64,000 bases of DNA from Symbiodinium microadriaticum (lineage: Eukaryota; Sar; Dinophyceae; Suessiales; Symbiodiniaceae). The notes under the pieces are model-generated. The model had not been told where the DNA came from. It worked only from the letters and a program-made list of their open reading frames with translations, and searched no databases. Numbering within the stretch: the first letter of the stretch is position 1; every line of letters starts with the position of its first letter. Location of the stretch: contig LSRX01000073.1 in assembly GCA_001939145.1 (NCBI GenBank), forward strand, positions 973,970-1,037,969. The letters are read 5' to 3'. Of this stretch, positions 10,885-19,485 are shown piece by piece. A program made the translations under genes and the position numbers.

Positions 10885-12072
10885 ATGGGACGTGGCAGTA
10901 AGCAGAGCGGGCAGCAAGGCGGTCAACCATGGCGAGGTGGAGAGCATGGCTACAGGGTGTGGCCTGGTGCTTATTCGCCTCAACAGTCACAGGCTCGGGA
11001 TCAGCGCCCTTGGCGCAACGACACGGCCCGGTCTATGGCCTTTCCTTCGTACTCTTCTGTCAGCCTGCCAGCACCCAAAGCTGTTGCAGCCAGGACCCCA
11101 GCAGAACGGGGGGGAGGACGCGATGCGAATGCTTCGGTCACTCCTGCTATACAGACTGCCCTGAACCATACACGCAAAGCCGAAGGGAAAGTCATTCGTC
11201 TGCGAGAAGCCCTTCTGCAATCTGGCTTGATGTGGCAGGAGTACGAGGCCCAGATGAAGGAAGCGTTCCGAAAAGAAAGGATTCGCTTTGCCAAAGACCG
11301 GGAACGGTTAGAGAAGGAAATTTCGGAGGCGGAAGAAGCCCAAGATGTTGCACGCCAGGGATTGCGGGACGCTTTCTTTGGCGTCCAGCGCAGTGCAGAT
11401 GCTGCAGATGTGCCCATGTTGGAAGGGCCAGACGCGGATCAGGTGTTCGAAGCTTGGGCCCGGGAAGACGACGGTGCCGCGGACGGGGTATTGCGGCGGG
11501 CCCTGGCCCCCCCCGCAGTTACCCCCACCAGAACCACAGGAGCTGCGCCGAGGACGCCACCGGGGGGACCAATTCCCGCTCCGGTTGCCTCTTCGTTGGC
11601 CGGCGCCCCTGCAGTGGTCAGCGACCCGTACTATACTTCTATGTCGCCTGCTATGACTCCGGCGGCCCTCCAGCAATATCTTCAGCAACAACTGCTACAT
11701 GTTCAGACGCCTGTTGCGCCACCTGGGCTTGCACCAATTCACGAGGCCCCTGGCTTGGCTGCACCCACGGCAGCAGCTCTACATGGCGCACCTCCAGGTA
11801 TGCCAGAAGCAGCCCCACCGGCTGCGAACCCGGATGGAAGCTACGGCAAAAGCCCTACTCTACAGGATCGTGTCCAGAGGCGAAGAGCTATGGAACCGTT
11901 TGGTGGTCGCGGCACAGGACATGGCCCGGGTCAGGACCCTGGTCATGGCCCAGGCCCCACGCCCGCAGGTCCAACCGAGATGCCACCACAAGAGGTGAGG
12001 AGCCATCCGGGAATGCGAATTCTGGAGGACGACGACGAACTGGATCAGGCGGGCGAATCCGATCTCAGCTAG
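10885..12072 (+). CDS. Retrotransposon ORF1, coiled-coil protein
   Basis: A 395-residue ORF with a true ATG. Residues about 90-155 are strongly charged and heptad-like (KEAFRKERIRFAKDRERLEK), predicting a coiled coil, as LINE ORF1 proteins use for trimerisation. The next part is Ala/Pro/Gly-rich with repeated APPG and GPG motifs, and the C-terminus is acidic (ILEDDDELDQAGESDLS). No RRM or CCHC zinc knuckle is visible. By analogy it would be the RNA-binding chaperone of the element, which is inference. A second, longer frame starting at 10929 is open right through this ORF. Confidence 0.7.
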   Translation: MGRGSKQSGQQGGQPWRGGEHGYRVWPGAYSPQQSQARDQRPWRNDTARSMAFPSYSSVSLPAPKAVAARTPAERGGGRDANASVTPAIQTALNHTRKAEGKVIRLREALLQSGLMWQEYEAQMKEAFRKERIRFAKDRERLEKEISEAEEAQDVARQGLRDAFFGVQRSADAADVPMLEGPDADQVFEAWAREDDGAADGVLRRALAPPAVTPTRTTGAAPRTPPGGPIPAPVASSLAGAPAVVSDPYYTSMSPAMTPAALQQYLQQQLLHVQTPVAPPGLAPIHEAPGLAAPTAAALHGAPPGMPEAAPPAANPDGSYGKSPTLQDRVQRRRAMEPFGGRGTGHGPGQDPGHGPGPTPAGPTEMPPQEVRSHPGMRILEDDDELDQAGESDLS

Positions 12073-15000
12073 AGGCTGGTCCCTCGCGGAAGGCTTCCAT
12101 TTTTCCCCTCCTGGATGGTCCCTGCTCCGGATGCTTTGGGTTTAGCTTCTGGAGCTGTGGACCGGATGGCGGGTGGAGAATCGGAGGCTATCTGCGGCTG
12201 GACCAGTCGGAGGTTTCGGAAAGTTCTGAGTGTCTTGTACAGTTTGCTTGGGAAGCCACTGTACATATTTTCCATTCACCTTTCGAGTCAGACCGCCTGG
12301 GTTCCTCTCTCCAATTCAGCCTGCGCTACAACGTTCCTAATCGCCCTTCGTCCCTTGGATTTTGGGCCTCTGTGGGCTTTCAGCCAACCTCTGCCCCCTT
12401 TGGGGCTCCGAGCATGTGTCAGAAGCAAGGCCAGGCTCTCATCCACCCGTCAGGTATCTTCCAGGTCGTGTCTTTCGTTCATGAACGGGGTTTTGTTTGG
12501 AGATTTTTTGCAGAGCGCGTAAGAGACAGATCGGTCGCTCGGGGCTGTCCGCCTGCTGCTCTCCTTTGCCTACCCGTTCAACGGCCAGCATGTTTTGAGG
12601 CCCAGGACTTGGAATTTTTCCGGGTCCCTTTCAGGTGTTCAGGGACGACTAGTGGGTTCTCAGTAGGGCGCGAAAGAGACAGATCGGTCGCTCTGGGCTG
12701 TCCGCCTGCTGGTTCCTTTTCTTGTTTCGACACCTGGCTTTCATTTATTGGGGACCGTCTTGCTGCTTTCTTCGTGACCTTGCAGCTGCTCCTTTTGCTT
12801 TCACTGTGGCGTTTGCTCCTACGAATGACACCAGGGAGCCACAGCCCTATGGCAAGGCTACTAAGGCTTCCTGCTGCAGCCAATACCGACAAGATTGTCC
12901 TTCCTTTCGGAGGTCTTAGTGCTGCTCAGAGTGCTGCCAAAGGGCCTTTTGTGCATTGGGCTAAGCAACGAAGGCCGCCTTTTTGTGCGGCCAGCAATCC
13001 AGGATGGAATCGGTTATTGTTCATGTTAGGGCTGGCATCCCTACCGATGCAGGTATGGGCAGCACCCAAAGGCTTGTCTGAAGCCCTTGCCCGTGCCCAC
13101 GATATCATTGAAGCTGCTAATGTACACTCGTGTGGCAGGGGAGGTGAAGAGGTCCCGGATGATATGGGCCCTGCACCCAACCCATGGGCGCGCATGGTAG
13201 GCCAGGTTCAAGCGGAATCCCTTAGAGAGGTCTACGGAACTGACACGCCAACACAGTCGCCAGACCTAGTCTCTCACCTGCAGGGCACGGCCGTGCCATT
13301 ACCGAGGTTCCAGCAGGAACCCACACCTACTGAAGGTGACCACCTTGCTACGCCTCAACCTTCAACATCGCCCAGAGAGACATCCTCCAGGCCTCTAAGG
13401 TCGCCTGACCTAGATGCGGCCGAGTTCGAAACTGCAGGCCCCGGGATTGCACTCGATGTACCAGTCCTCTTGGCTGCGGCGGGGTATAGGCTAGTGCACT
13501 CAACTGCCGGAGTCTCTTTTCCCTCTCGGGTTGACATCTTAGATAGCCACATCAGGGCACGCTCAGCCGATCTGCTTGAGGAATGTGGTGAGCAGTTGAC
13601 ACCGGTGTACCCTCAGGTTGCCCCGGGTGTTGCGGCCTTTGTGGCATCTCCCACATGGATGGCCGAGGCTAATCTGGTCGTTGTTCTTCTTGATGCGCGT
13701 GCAATAAGAGGGCATGTCTTCGCAGTTGTACTCTCATTTCCCACGACGGTGCATGAGATCAATAGGGTTGCTGGATTTTCTTCGGTGGCATCCCATGATG
13801 TTTTTGCGGCCGGACAAAGTGACCCTCTTGCTGAGGACTGCGAAGTCTCACTGCCTACGGGGACCCTCATCAGAATGCTGCCGGTGGGGTCACGGCCCCT
13901 ATGGGCTGCTCCTTTAGCTTTTGCGCTTTGGCACCCGCACTATTGGCCCAGCACTGTTGTGGTGCCGCGCACGCGTGACTCAGCCAGTGCGTTGGTCCTT
14001 CACAGTTCCGGCAAATTCCATTTTGACCGGTTCTGTGGTGACGCGTGGCTGAATCAAAACGGAATTGCAGCGTTGATAGGTATACCGCTTGCCGAGATCC
14101 GAATGCAAGCGGCGGACCCCGCAGAAATGCTTTCATACGTTTACCGAGGCAGCCCGGTCAGGGGTGTCATCGCGGTCACTGAGAGGCGTCCTGATCGTGA
14201 TGAGCAAGGGAGAGCTCTCCCACATATTGTCTTCCTTGATTCTAGACCTTTGGGTTACGATCTCAATTTCGTCACCTGTGATCAGCCCTTCTTGACGATA
14301 GCTTGGCTGCTCCAATACCTGCAACAACCCCCTCCGTCGGGGTGGAAGCTTGTTGTCAAAGGGGGCCGACGTCAGGAAGACAGAGTAGATTTCGACCCGG
14401 GCGAGGTGCTGGTTCTTGCTCTTCAGCGGCTTGCCGAAAGGGATGATGAGCATCCTGAATCAGAGAGCGGCTTTTCGCCTGATCCAGAGCAGGATGACGA
14501 TGAGGATTCGGAGGAGGACGGTCATGGGTCTGACAGCTCCACCCGCTCGCGTTCAAGGGGCCACAAGACTGCTGAGCGTGCCAGCAGCGAAGACAGATCC
14601 TACAAGGGATTCCAAACCCCCCCGAAGTCAAATGCACATCCCCTAAACCAGCAAAGTTGCCAGATGTGCCAACACGTCGGCGCAGTACCCGCGGATTGCT
14701 CGGTTTGCGTTACGCTTGTGGCCCCGCAGAGCTGTGTAGCAACAAGAAGGTGTGAGGTTCACTCCACTATACAGTTCCTGCAATGCCTGAAACTGGATGC
14801 CTCAGTCGCTGACCGAAGCTGTGCCCCTGCCCTTGGTCTCCGGGTTCCCGACTTCACAGGGTCAGGGTTAAGTCTTGCAGCGACCAATGGTGGTATGGGG
14901 CAAGGGGATCATCTTCCTTCGCCCATGCTTGACATTGGCGATCGTTCTCCGAGACGCCCGGACGCGCCGGGCTTCTTCACCGCCCCTCCGGACCAAGAAC

Positions 15001-15965
15001 CCATTGCTGTCCTACCAACTGTTAGGACGCGGTTTGTTCTCATGATTGAGGGTTATAGGCCTGAAGTTGTTCCCCTCACTCTGCCGGTCCCTTGTGACAT
15101 AGCCTTAGCACTGCACGAGCTGCAAGTCTACAGGCTGCCTGACATCAAACGCCTTTTTCCAAGGTTAGTGCCAGTACCACATCAACCGGCTGTCGGATTT
15201 GCCGTTTGTCTGGCAACCACACGGTGGCCCAAACCTGAGGTAGAGGTCGTTCTTGACTGCAGGAGTTTTTCAGGTCAAATGCAGGCAGCCTTCCTCCCTC
15301 CTGTCGTCAACACGGCGCTTCTGCGCGCCCGTGCAGGCATTGCATGGTGGAGACAAGTTGCTGTGTGGACAGAACCCTACGCCCGGCCAATACAGGAGGA
15401 TGAAGCCGTTCGCCTATTTCAGGGCTCGGTTGTAGTCTTTCTTGACCCTGAAGCCCCAGCACCCTACCCTGGGGACCTCATGACTATGCTGCGGAACGCT
15501 GAATGTTGGGATCACTCTGAGCCACTTCCGTTCCTTTTTGACCCCGCGCTGTGGATCATGACGGATGAAGGCGCGTTCAGACTCGCCACTGAAGGGGGAC
15601 GCCCTCGCAGATTTGTCTTGGTGCATATATTGCAATATGATCCAGCGCGACTGGTTGCCGTTGCTCCAGAGCCTCCAATCCGAAACTTTTGTGATCAAGG
15701 TGCTGTGACCGAGGCCATCATTGTCGTATCTCAAAATGTTCCTGTCAATCGCGCCCCTGGCAATGGAGCATGTATTGTTTTCATCGATCAGAGGCCTATC
15801 CTGTCGGGCGTCACATGGAGGCTCATTCCAAATGGCCTGTTCTCCATGGGTCGATATGCCGCTGAGCTCCCCAGAGGCGTCCGGAAGGGTACCAGCTTGC
15901 CTTTACTGGTGCTTTTCCTATACCAAACACAGACATGCTTCGAGTTGCGGACGCCACGTGCTTGA
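10929..15965 (+). CDS. Retrotransposon ORF2a: modules 1 and 2
   Basis: The frame is open for 1678 codons. The first ATG (10929, context AACCATGG) lies inside ORF1, and its opening residues resemble a signal peptide. A later in-frame ATG at 12414 would avoid the overlap; I cannot decide between them. Convincing coding starts by about 12720: a long hydrophobic segment (about 12744-12827), then module 1 (about 13440-14430, with IVFLDSRP), an acidic Ser/Arg linker, a Cys-rich patch (14650-14790), then module 2 (about 15030-15960, with CIVFIDQRPIL and WIMTDEGAFR). Module 2 leaves this frame near 15870 and continues in the next frame down (PEGYQLAF), so the last 30 residues of this ORF are out of register. 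The module matches no family I know. Confidence 0.6.
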   Translation: MARWRAWLQGVAWCLFASTVTGSGSAPLAQRHGPVYGLSFVLFCQPASTQSCCSQDPSRTGGRTRCECFGHSCYTDCPEPYTQSRRESHSSARSPSAIWLDVAGVRGPDEGSVPKRKDSLCQRPGTVREGNFGGGRSPRCCTPGIAGRFLWRPAQCRCCRCAHVGRARRGSGVRSLGPGRRRCRGRGIAAGPGPPRSYPHQNHRSCAEDATGGTNSRSGCLFVGRRPCSGQRPVLYFYVACYDSGGPPAISSATTATCSDACCATWACTNSRGPWLGCTHGSSSTWRTSRYARSSPTGCEPGWKLRQKPYSTGSCPEAKSYGTVWWSRHRTWPGSGPWSWPRPHARRSNRDATTRGEEPSGNANSGGRRRTGSGGRIRSQLEAGPSRKASIFPLLDGPCSGCFGFSFWSCGPDGGWRIGGYLRLDQSEVSESSECLVQFAWEATVHIFHSPFESDRLGSSLQFSLRYNVPNRPSSLGFWASVGFQPTSAPFGAPSMCQKQGQALIHPSGIFQVVSFVHERGFVWRFFAERVRDRSVARGCPPAALLCLPVQRPACFEAQDLEFFRVPFRCSGTTSGFSVGRERDRSVALGCPPAGSFSCFDTWLSFIGDRLAAFFVTLQLLLLLSLWRLLLRMTPGSHSPMARLLRLPAAANTDKIVLPFGGLSAAQSAAKGPFVHWAKQRRPPFCAASNPGWNRLLFMLGLASLPMQVWAAPKGLSEALARAHDIIEAANVHSCGRGGEEVPDDMGPAPNPWARMVGQVQAESLREVYGTDTPTQSPDLVSHLQGTAVPLPRFQQEPTPTEGDHLATPQPSTSPRETSSRPLRSPDLDAAEFETAGPGIALDVPVLLAAAGYRLVHSTAGVSFPSRVDILDSHIRARSADLLEECGEQLTPVYPQVAPGVAAFVASPTWMAEANLVVVLLDARAIRGHVFAVVLSFPTTVHEINRVAGFSSVASHDVFAAGQSDPLAEDCEVSLPTGTLIRMLPVGSRPLWAAPLAFALWHPHYWPSTVVVPRTRDSASALVLHSSGKFHFDRFCGDAWLNQNGIAALIGIPLAEIRMQAADPAEMLSYVYRGSPVRGVIAVTERRPDRDEQGRALPHIVFLDSRPLGYDLNFVTCDQPFLTIAWLLQYLQQPPPSGWKLVVKGGRRQEDRVDFDPGEVLVLALQRLAERDDEHPESESGFSPDPEQDDDEDSEEDGHGSDSSTRSRSRGHKTAERASSEDRSYKGFQTPPKSNAHPLNQQSCQMCQHVGAVPADCSVCVTLVAPQSCVATRRCEVHSTIQFLQCLKLDASVADRSCAPALGLRVPDFTGSGLSLAATNGGMGQGDHLPSPMLDIGDRSPRRPDAPGFFTAPPDQEPIAVLPTVRTRFVLMIEGYRPEVVPLTLPVPCDIALALHELQVYRLPDIKRLFPRLVPVPHQPAVGFAVCLATTRWPKPEVEVVLDCRSFSGQMQAAFLPPVVNTALLRARAGIAWWRQVAVWTEPYARPIQEDEAVRLFQGSVVVFLDPEAPAPYPGDLMTMLRNAECWDHSEPLPFLFDPALWIMTDEGAFRLATEGGRPRRFVLVHILQYDPARLVAVAPEPPIRNFCDQGAVTEAIIVVSQNVPVNRAPGNGACIVFIDQRPILSGVTWRLIPNGLFSMGRYAAELPRGVRKGTSLPLLVLFLYQTQTCFELRTPRA
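12515..12711 (+). repeat. 44-bp direct repeat between ORF1 and module 1
   Basis: 12515-12558 and 12668-12711 are identical except for two bases. The 153-base spacing keeps frame, giving RDRSVA-GCPPA twice in the long frame. Possibly a regulatory or recombination footprint. Confidence 0.75.
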
Positions 15966-17770
15966 CTGTCGAGTTTGTTCCCAGCCTGCCATGCCCTCCT
16001 GCCGCAGATGATGCCCCGTCCACCTCGGGTTCCGATGTCGATACAATGCAATCGAGCGATGCTAGTAGCTCAGGCTCCCAGAGTGACTCCACGTCAGACT
16101 CTGGTCCTCCTGCAGGGCCGCCGCCCCCCAGGCCTGTCTCTGGCACCGGGCATGGATGGCAGAACTACTCTGCGATTGTAGTAGGTGCAGCCTGCTTGGT
16201 ACCCGCTGCTGCTTGCTCAAATGTGAGTGCCCAGACACACAAGCCTATCAGGACTCCGACGTTCCCCTCTGACACCGATGTGTTGGTGCTTACGGTCATT
16301 TTTCTAGTTTTCATAGGCCACGTGTGGTACAGGTTGCAAGCAATCTGTCATAAGCTAGCTGATGATCCTTCCTTTGGATATGGATCACACTGGCTGCTTG
16401 GGAACCTATGTGCAGCTACCAGGATGTTGCAAACCCCACATTTTGCTCTACCCAGAGACCTTGCGCGACTCTTGCAGGATGAGGAAACAGATGATGGTTT
16501 TGATGACCTGGTGCCTCAGGAAGTTGCCATCACATTTGCGGTTTTGGCACCCGAGTACGCGCCTGAGTTCGTCACGCTTGTTTTGCCCCTACCTTGCACA
16601 TGGAGAGAGGCTGAGCTCCTTCTTCCCGACGCAAGGGCAACGATAGCGTGCCTGCGATTTCCACATGTGCGTCCGCTGGCGCAACAGCCCATCCAGGGGT
16701 TTGCTTTGTTGCTTGCTGCCCCGCGCTGGGATCCGGAAGCAACTGTGGTATGTTTAAACTCTGTTGCAATTGATGGGCGCATCTTTGCTACTTATGCCCC
16801 AGCATACGTTGACCTTGAAGGGTTGCGCTGGCTTGCAGCACTGCCTGCCGGGATTGATTACGACGTATTTGTCGACGGGGATGACCAACCTCTTGTACGA
16901 GGCCCAGAGATCCATCTCACACAAGGGATGCAGATCGTTTACGTTGAGGCAGGACAGGTGCCGGCAGCTGGCAGAGCTCTCAATCAGCTCCTCATGTCTC
17001 CGGTCTTTTGGGACGATGTGCAACCGTTCCCAGCCCCTGCCCTTCCAGACTCCTATTGCATTGCAACTGCCGAGCGGCACTTCCTGTGCTCTTGTGACTT
17101 TGGGCGCCCCTGGCGAATGAAAAGACACATTGCCAGCACGATCGGTATGTCTCACGCCAACTTTCATGTTGTGCCGGCTAGGCCGCCAATTAGGGACATC
17201 TCTGTCCATGGTGTGAAATGCAGGACTCTGCTCGCTGCATGTAGCTGTGATCGATCAGAGACCAATTGCCGTGTCTTCTTCCTCGACCTCCGCCCGATCA
17301 AAGAAGGGATAAAGCTGCGGCATTGCTATGGATTTGCTCTTGATCTCGACCTACTGATTGAAACTCTGTCAGCTGAAGCACCCCGAGGATGGCGGGCCCA
17401 GGCTACTGATGCCCCGACATCTTTCGGGGGCAGAGTCTTCCTTAAACCGGGTGCAGTCATTACGGTAGACTACCTTCCTGACAGGAGTCCCGTTGAAGCT
17501 GTAGCACCGGATCAACACTCGAGTGACAACTCAGCTCCCTCTGAGAATTTTAGTTCCGGTGCCATGACTCTTGACACCCAGGATAGTCTAACGGGTCAGG
17601 AAGCTGAGTCAGGATCAGTACCCCTGAACACTGAGAGCAATTCGGACGAACTTGATACTGCTGTCAGCTCTGATATGAGAGTCAGAGCTTTTGCGATTCT
17701 GGGTCAGGACTATGCGGCAGAGTTGATCCAGATTCCTCTACCGCCCCATCCAGTGTCCATGACGCGCTGA
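15869..17770 (+). CDS. Retrotransposon ORF2b: end of module 2, module 3, start of module 4
   Basis: This frame picks up module 2 at about 15869 (PEGYQLAFTGAF) before any ATG; the first ATG is at 15935. A Ser/Asp-rich and Pro-rich linker and a hydrophobic segment (VLVLTVIFLVFIGHVW, about 16280-16330) come before module 3 (about 16510-17490), which has VFFLDLRPIKEG, FGRPWRMKRHIASTIG and APRGW. Then an acidic linker and the first strand of module 4 (LIQIPLPPHP). The frame then stops, while module 4 continues one frame down from about 17743. The hydrophobic segments suggest a membrane-associated or secreted-type polypeptide, odd for a retroelement. Confidence 0.6.
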   Translation, partial: PQRRPEGYQLAFTGAFPIPNTDMLRVADATCLTVEFVPSLPCPPAADDAPSTSGSDVDTMQSSDASSSGSQSDSTSDSGPPAGPPPPRPVSGTGHGWQNYSAIVVGAACLVPAAACSNVSAQTHKPIRTPTFPSDTDVLVLTVIFLVFIGHVWYRLQAICHKLADDPSFGYGSHWLLGNLCAATRMLQTPHFALPRDLARLLQDEETDDGFDDLVPQEVAITFAVLAPEYAPEFVTLVLPLPCTWREAELLLPDARATIACLRFPHVRPLAQQPIQGFALLLAAPRWDPEATVVCLNSVAIDGRIFATYAPAYVDLEGLRWLAALPAGIDYDVFVDGDDQPLVRGPEIHLTQGMQIVYVEAGQVPAAGRALNQLLMSPVFWDDVQPFPAPALPDSYCIATAERHFLCSCDFGRPWRMKRHIASTIGMSHANFHVVPARPPIRDISVHGVKCRTLLAACSCDRSETNCRVFFLDLRPIKEGIKLRHCYGFALDLDLLIETLSAEAPRGWRAQATDAPTSFGGRVFLKPGAVITVDYLPDRSPVEAVAPDQHSSDNSAPSENFSSGAMTLDTQDSLTGQEAESGSVPLNTESNSDELDTAVSSDMRVRAFAILGQDYAAELIQIPLPPHPVSMTR

Positions 17771-19485
17771 CACAGGTTTCTGCAGCGCGTAAGCCACGTG
17801 ACCGGTTCTGCCTGCCGTACCTGATTCCGGTCACTCCCCAGCCCTCAGGGAATCACGCACTCATCCTTGCTTTACCACCCTGGCCGGTGGACGGTGCTTA
17901 CATTGCAATGGACCTTAGTGCCTGTGACGGACGTTATTTCGCCATCCAGTTGGGAAGGCGAACTGACAGAATCGGTCTCCTTGTGGCTGCAGGGCTGCCC
18001 ATCCAGACCAACACTGAAATATATGTCCGTGACATGCCATGGCCGCTACCAGCCAATACCTTTGTCGAGCTGGGGCACGGTGACCTTGTGCAATTCGTGC
18101 CAGAGCAGCAGACGGTCGCAGTCGTCACATCACTTGCTGACATGTTGGCCTCCCCCACTCATTGGCGATTTGTTGCTTCTGCCTTGACCGCCTTCCTTGG
18201 GGACACCTGGGTTTTACATGATGACGGGGCCTTTCGTCATCAAGTCCGGCCAGAGCGGCGCAACTATAGCCGTCAAGACATTGCAACCCGGCTCGGCATC
18301 CTTGCATCTGACCTTGTTGTTCAGCTCCCCAAACCCAGGATTCATGACTTTTGGCGGCGTGGCCAACCCACCATGAATGTGCTGTACGCCGTATGGGCGC
18401 CTGGGTGCACAAGTGCCACTGATTTCGATGAAGCAGTGTGTTTTGTTGATCTTCGGCCCGTACTCGGTGGTCTCTATGCAGCCCGATGCCCTGACTATTG
18501 CTTTGATGTGCAAGCTCTCCTCGATCGCTTTATTGGGCGATGCCCGCCTGGCCTACAGGTGCAGGCAGAGAGACGAGGGGTTCTCCTCTCCCCCCACGAG
18601 AGGGCACTGCCTGTCAGCAGTGGTGACGTCATTACCGTCTTTGTTCTCCCTGAAGCTTTGCTTACTGAATGGCGACAAGGAGGAGGAGGTCCTCCTGGAC
18701 CCCCTCCTTCCCCTGGCCGTCCGGGGCCAGATGAACCGGCGGGGGATGCCAGGTCTCATTCCACAGCCTCAGCACCTGTCGCAGCGAGTCAGGCCACTGA
18801 CGCCGAGCCCGTTTCCAGCACCGGGGGCTCCACCGCTCGACAGTTGTGTGCAAACAGAAGCCCTCCCATTGTGTGCCGAGGGCGGGGTATTCGAAACTGG
18901 GTTTTCCTGCTGTCTCTTGCGTGTTGGCCCTCGTGTGCCCTTGCGGGGAGAGGTCGCCAGGAGACCAATGTCATACAGCTCCATCATGCCCAGGGCGAAA
19001 CCTGTGTGGACCTCCCTGGTGACTGGCGAGACTCCGACCGAAACAACAACGTCGAGACCCGGCCCTTGCCCACACCCTGTCGCTCACGCGGCAAGGTGCC
19101 CCCCCGAGACCCAAGTTATCCACTTGGGCCCACGCTTCTTGAGCAATCTGTGGCGCAGTCCCAGGGACGTGTCTTTTGGGAAGCGTGCACCCTGCTGGAA
19201 GCTCTTCTCGAGCATTTCCATCTCGATGATGATGTTGTCGAGGGGCCCCGCACCGTGCGCCTTTGTGGCGCTGTATGTGGCCCCAGCCCGAGCCACGATA
19301 TTCGTGAGGTGTTTGTTCTGGCTGGGATTCACTGGCAGCCTTTGATCCTTCCAGCAGCGTCCACGTATGCTAGTTGCCGACGTGTCGGGCCAATCACCCT
19401 AGGAGGCCTGACTATGCCTTTCACTTTCCTGTGCTTTGGTCCCGCCAGGCCCGGCCTTACGGACACTGCCCAAGGCCGATGCTGA
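17743..19485 (+). CDS. Retrotransposon ORF2c: module 4 and linker
   Basis: No ATG opens this frame; it is continuous with module 4 from SSVHDALTQVSAARKPRDRF onward. Module 4 (to about 18660) repeats the same landmarks: AYIAMDLSACDGRYFA, WVLHDDGAFRHQ, AVCFVDLRPVLGG and CPPGLQV. A Gly/Pro-rich linker, another hydrophobic stretch (WVFLLSLACWPSCALA, about 18898-18945) and an unrecognised 150-residue segment follow. The coding frame switches to +2 between 19412 and 19485, just before RNase H. Confidence 0.55.
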   Translation, partial: APSSVHDALTQVSAARKPRDRFCLPYLIPVTPQPSGNHALILALPPWPVDGAYIAMDLSACDGRYFAIQLGRRTDRIGLLVAAGLPIQTNTEIYVRDMPWPLPANTFVELGHGDLVQFVPEQQTVAVVTSLADMLASPTHWRFVASALTAFLGDTWVLHDDGAFRHQVRPERRNYSRQDIATRLGILASDLVVQLPKPRIHDFWRRGQPTMNVLYAVWAPGCTSATDFDEAVCFVDLRPVLGGLYAARCPDYCFDVQALLDRFIGRCPPGLQVQAERRGVLLSPHERALPVSSGDVITVFVLPEALLTEWRQGGGGPPGPPPSPGRPGPDEPAGDARSHSTASAPVAASQATDAEPVSSTGGSTARQLCANRSPPIVCRGRGIRNWVFLLSLACWPSCALAGRGRQETNVIQLHHAQGETCVDLPGDWRDSDRNNNVETRPLPTPCRSRGKVPPRDPSYPLGPTLLEQSVAQSQGRVFWEACTLLEALLEHFHLDDDVVEGPRTVRLCGAVCGPSPSHDIREVFVLAGIHWQPLILPAASTYASCRRVGPITLGGLTMPFTFLCFGPARPGLTDTAQGRC

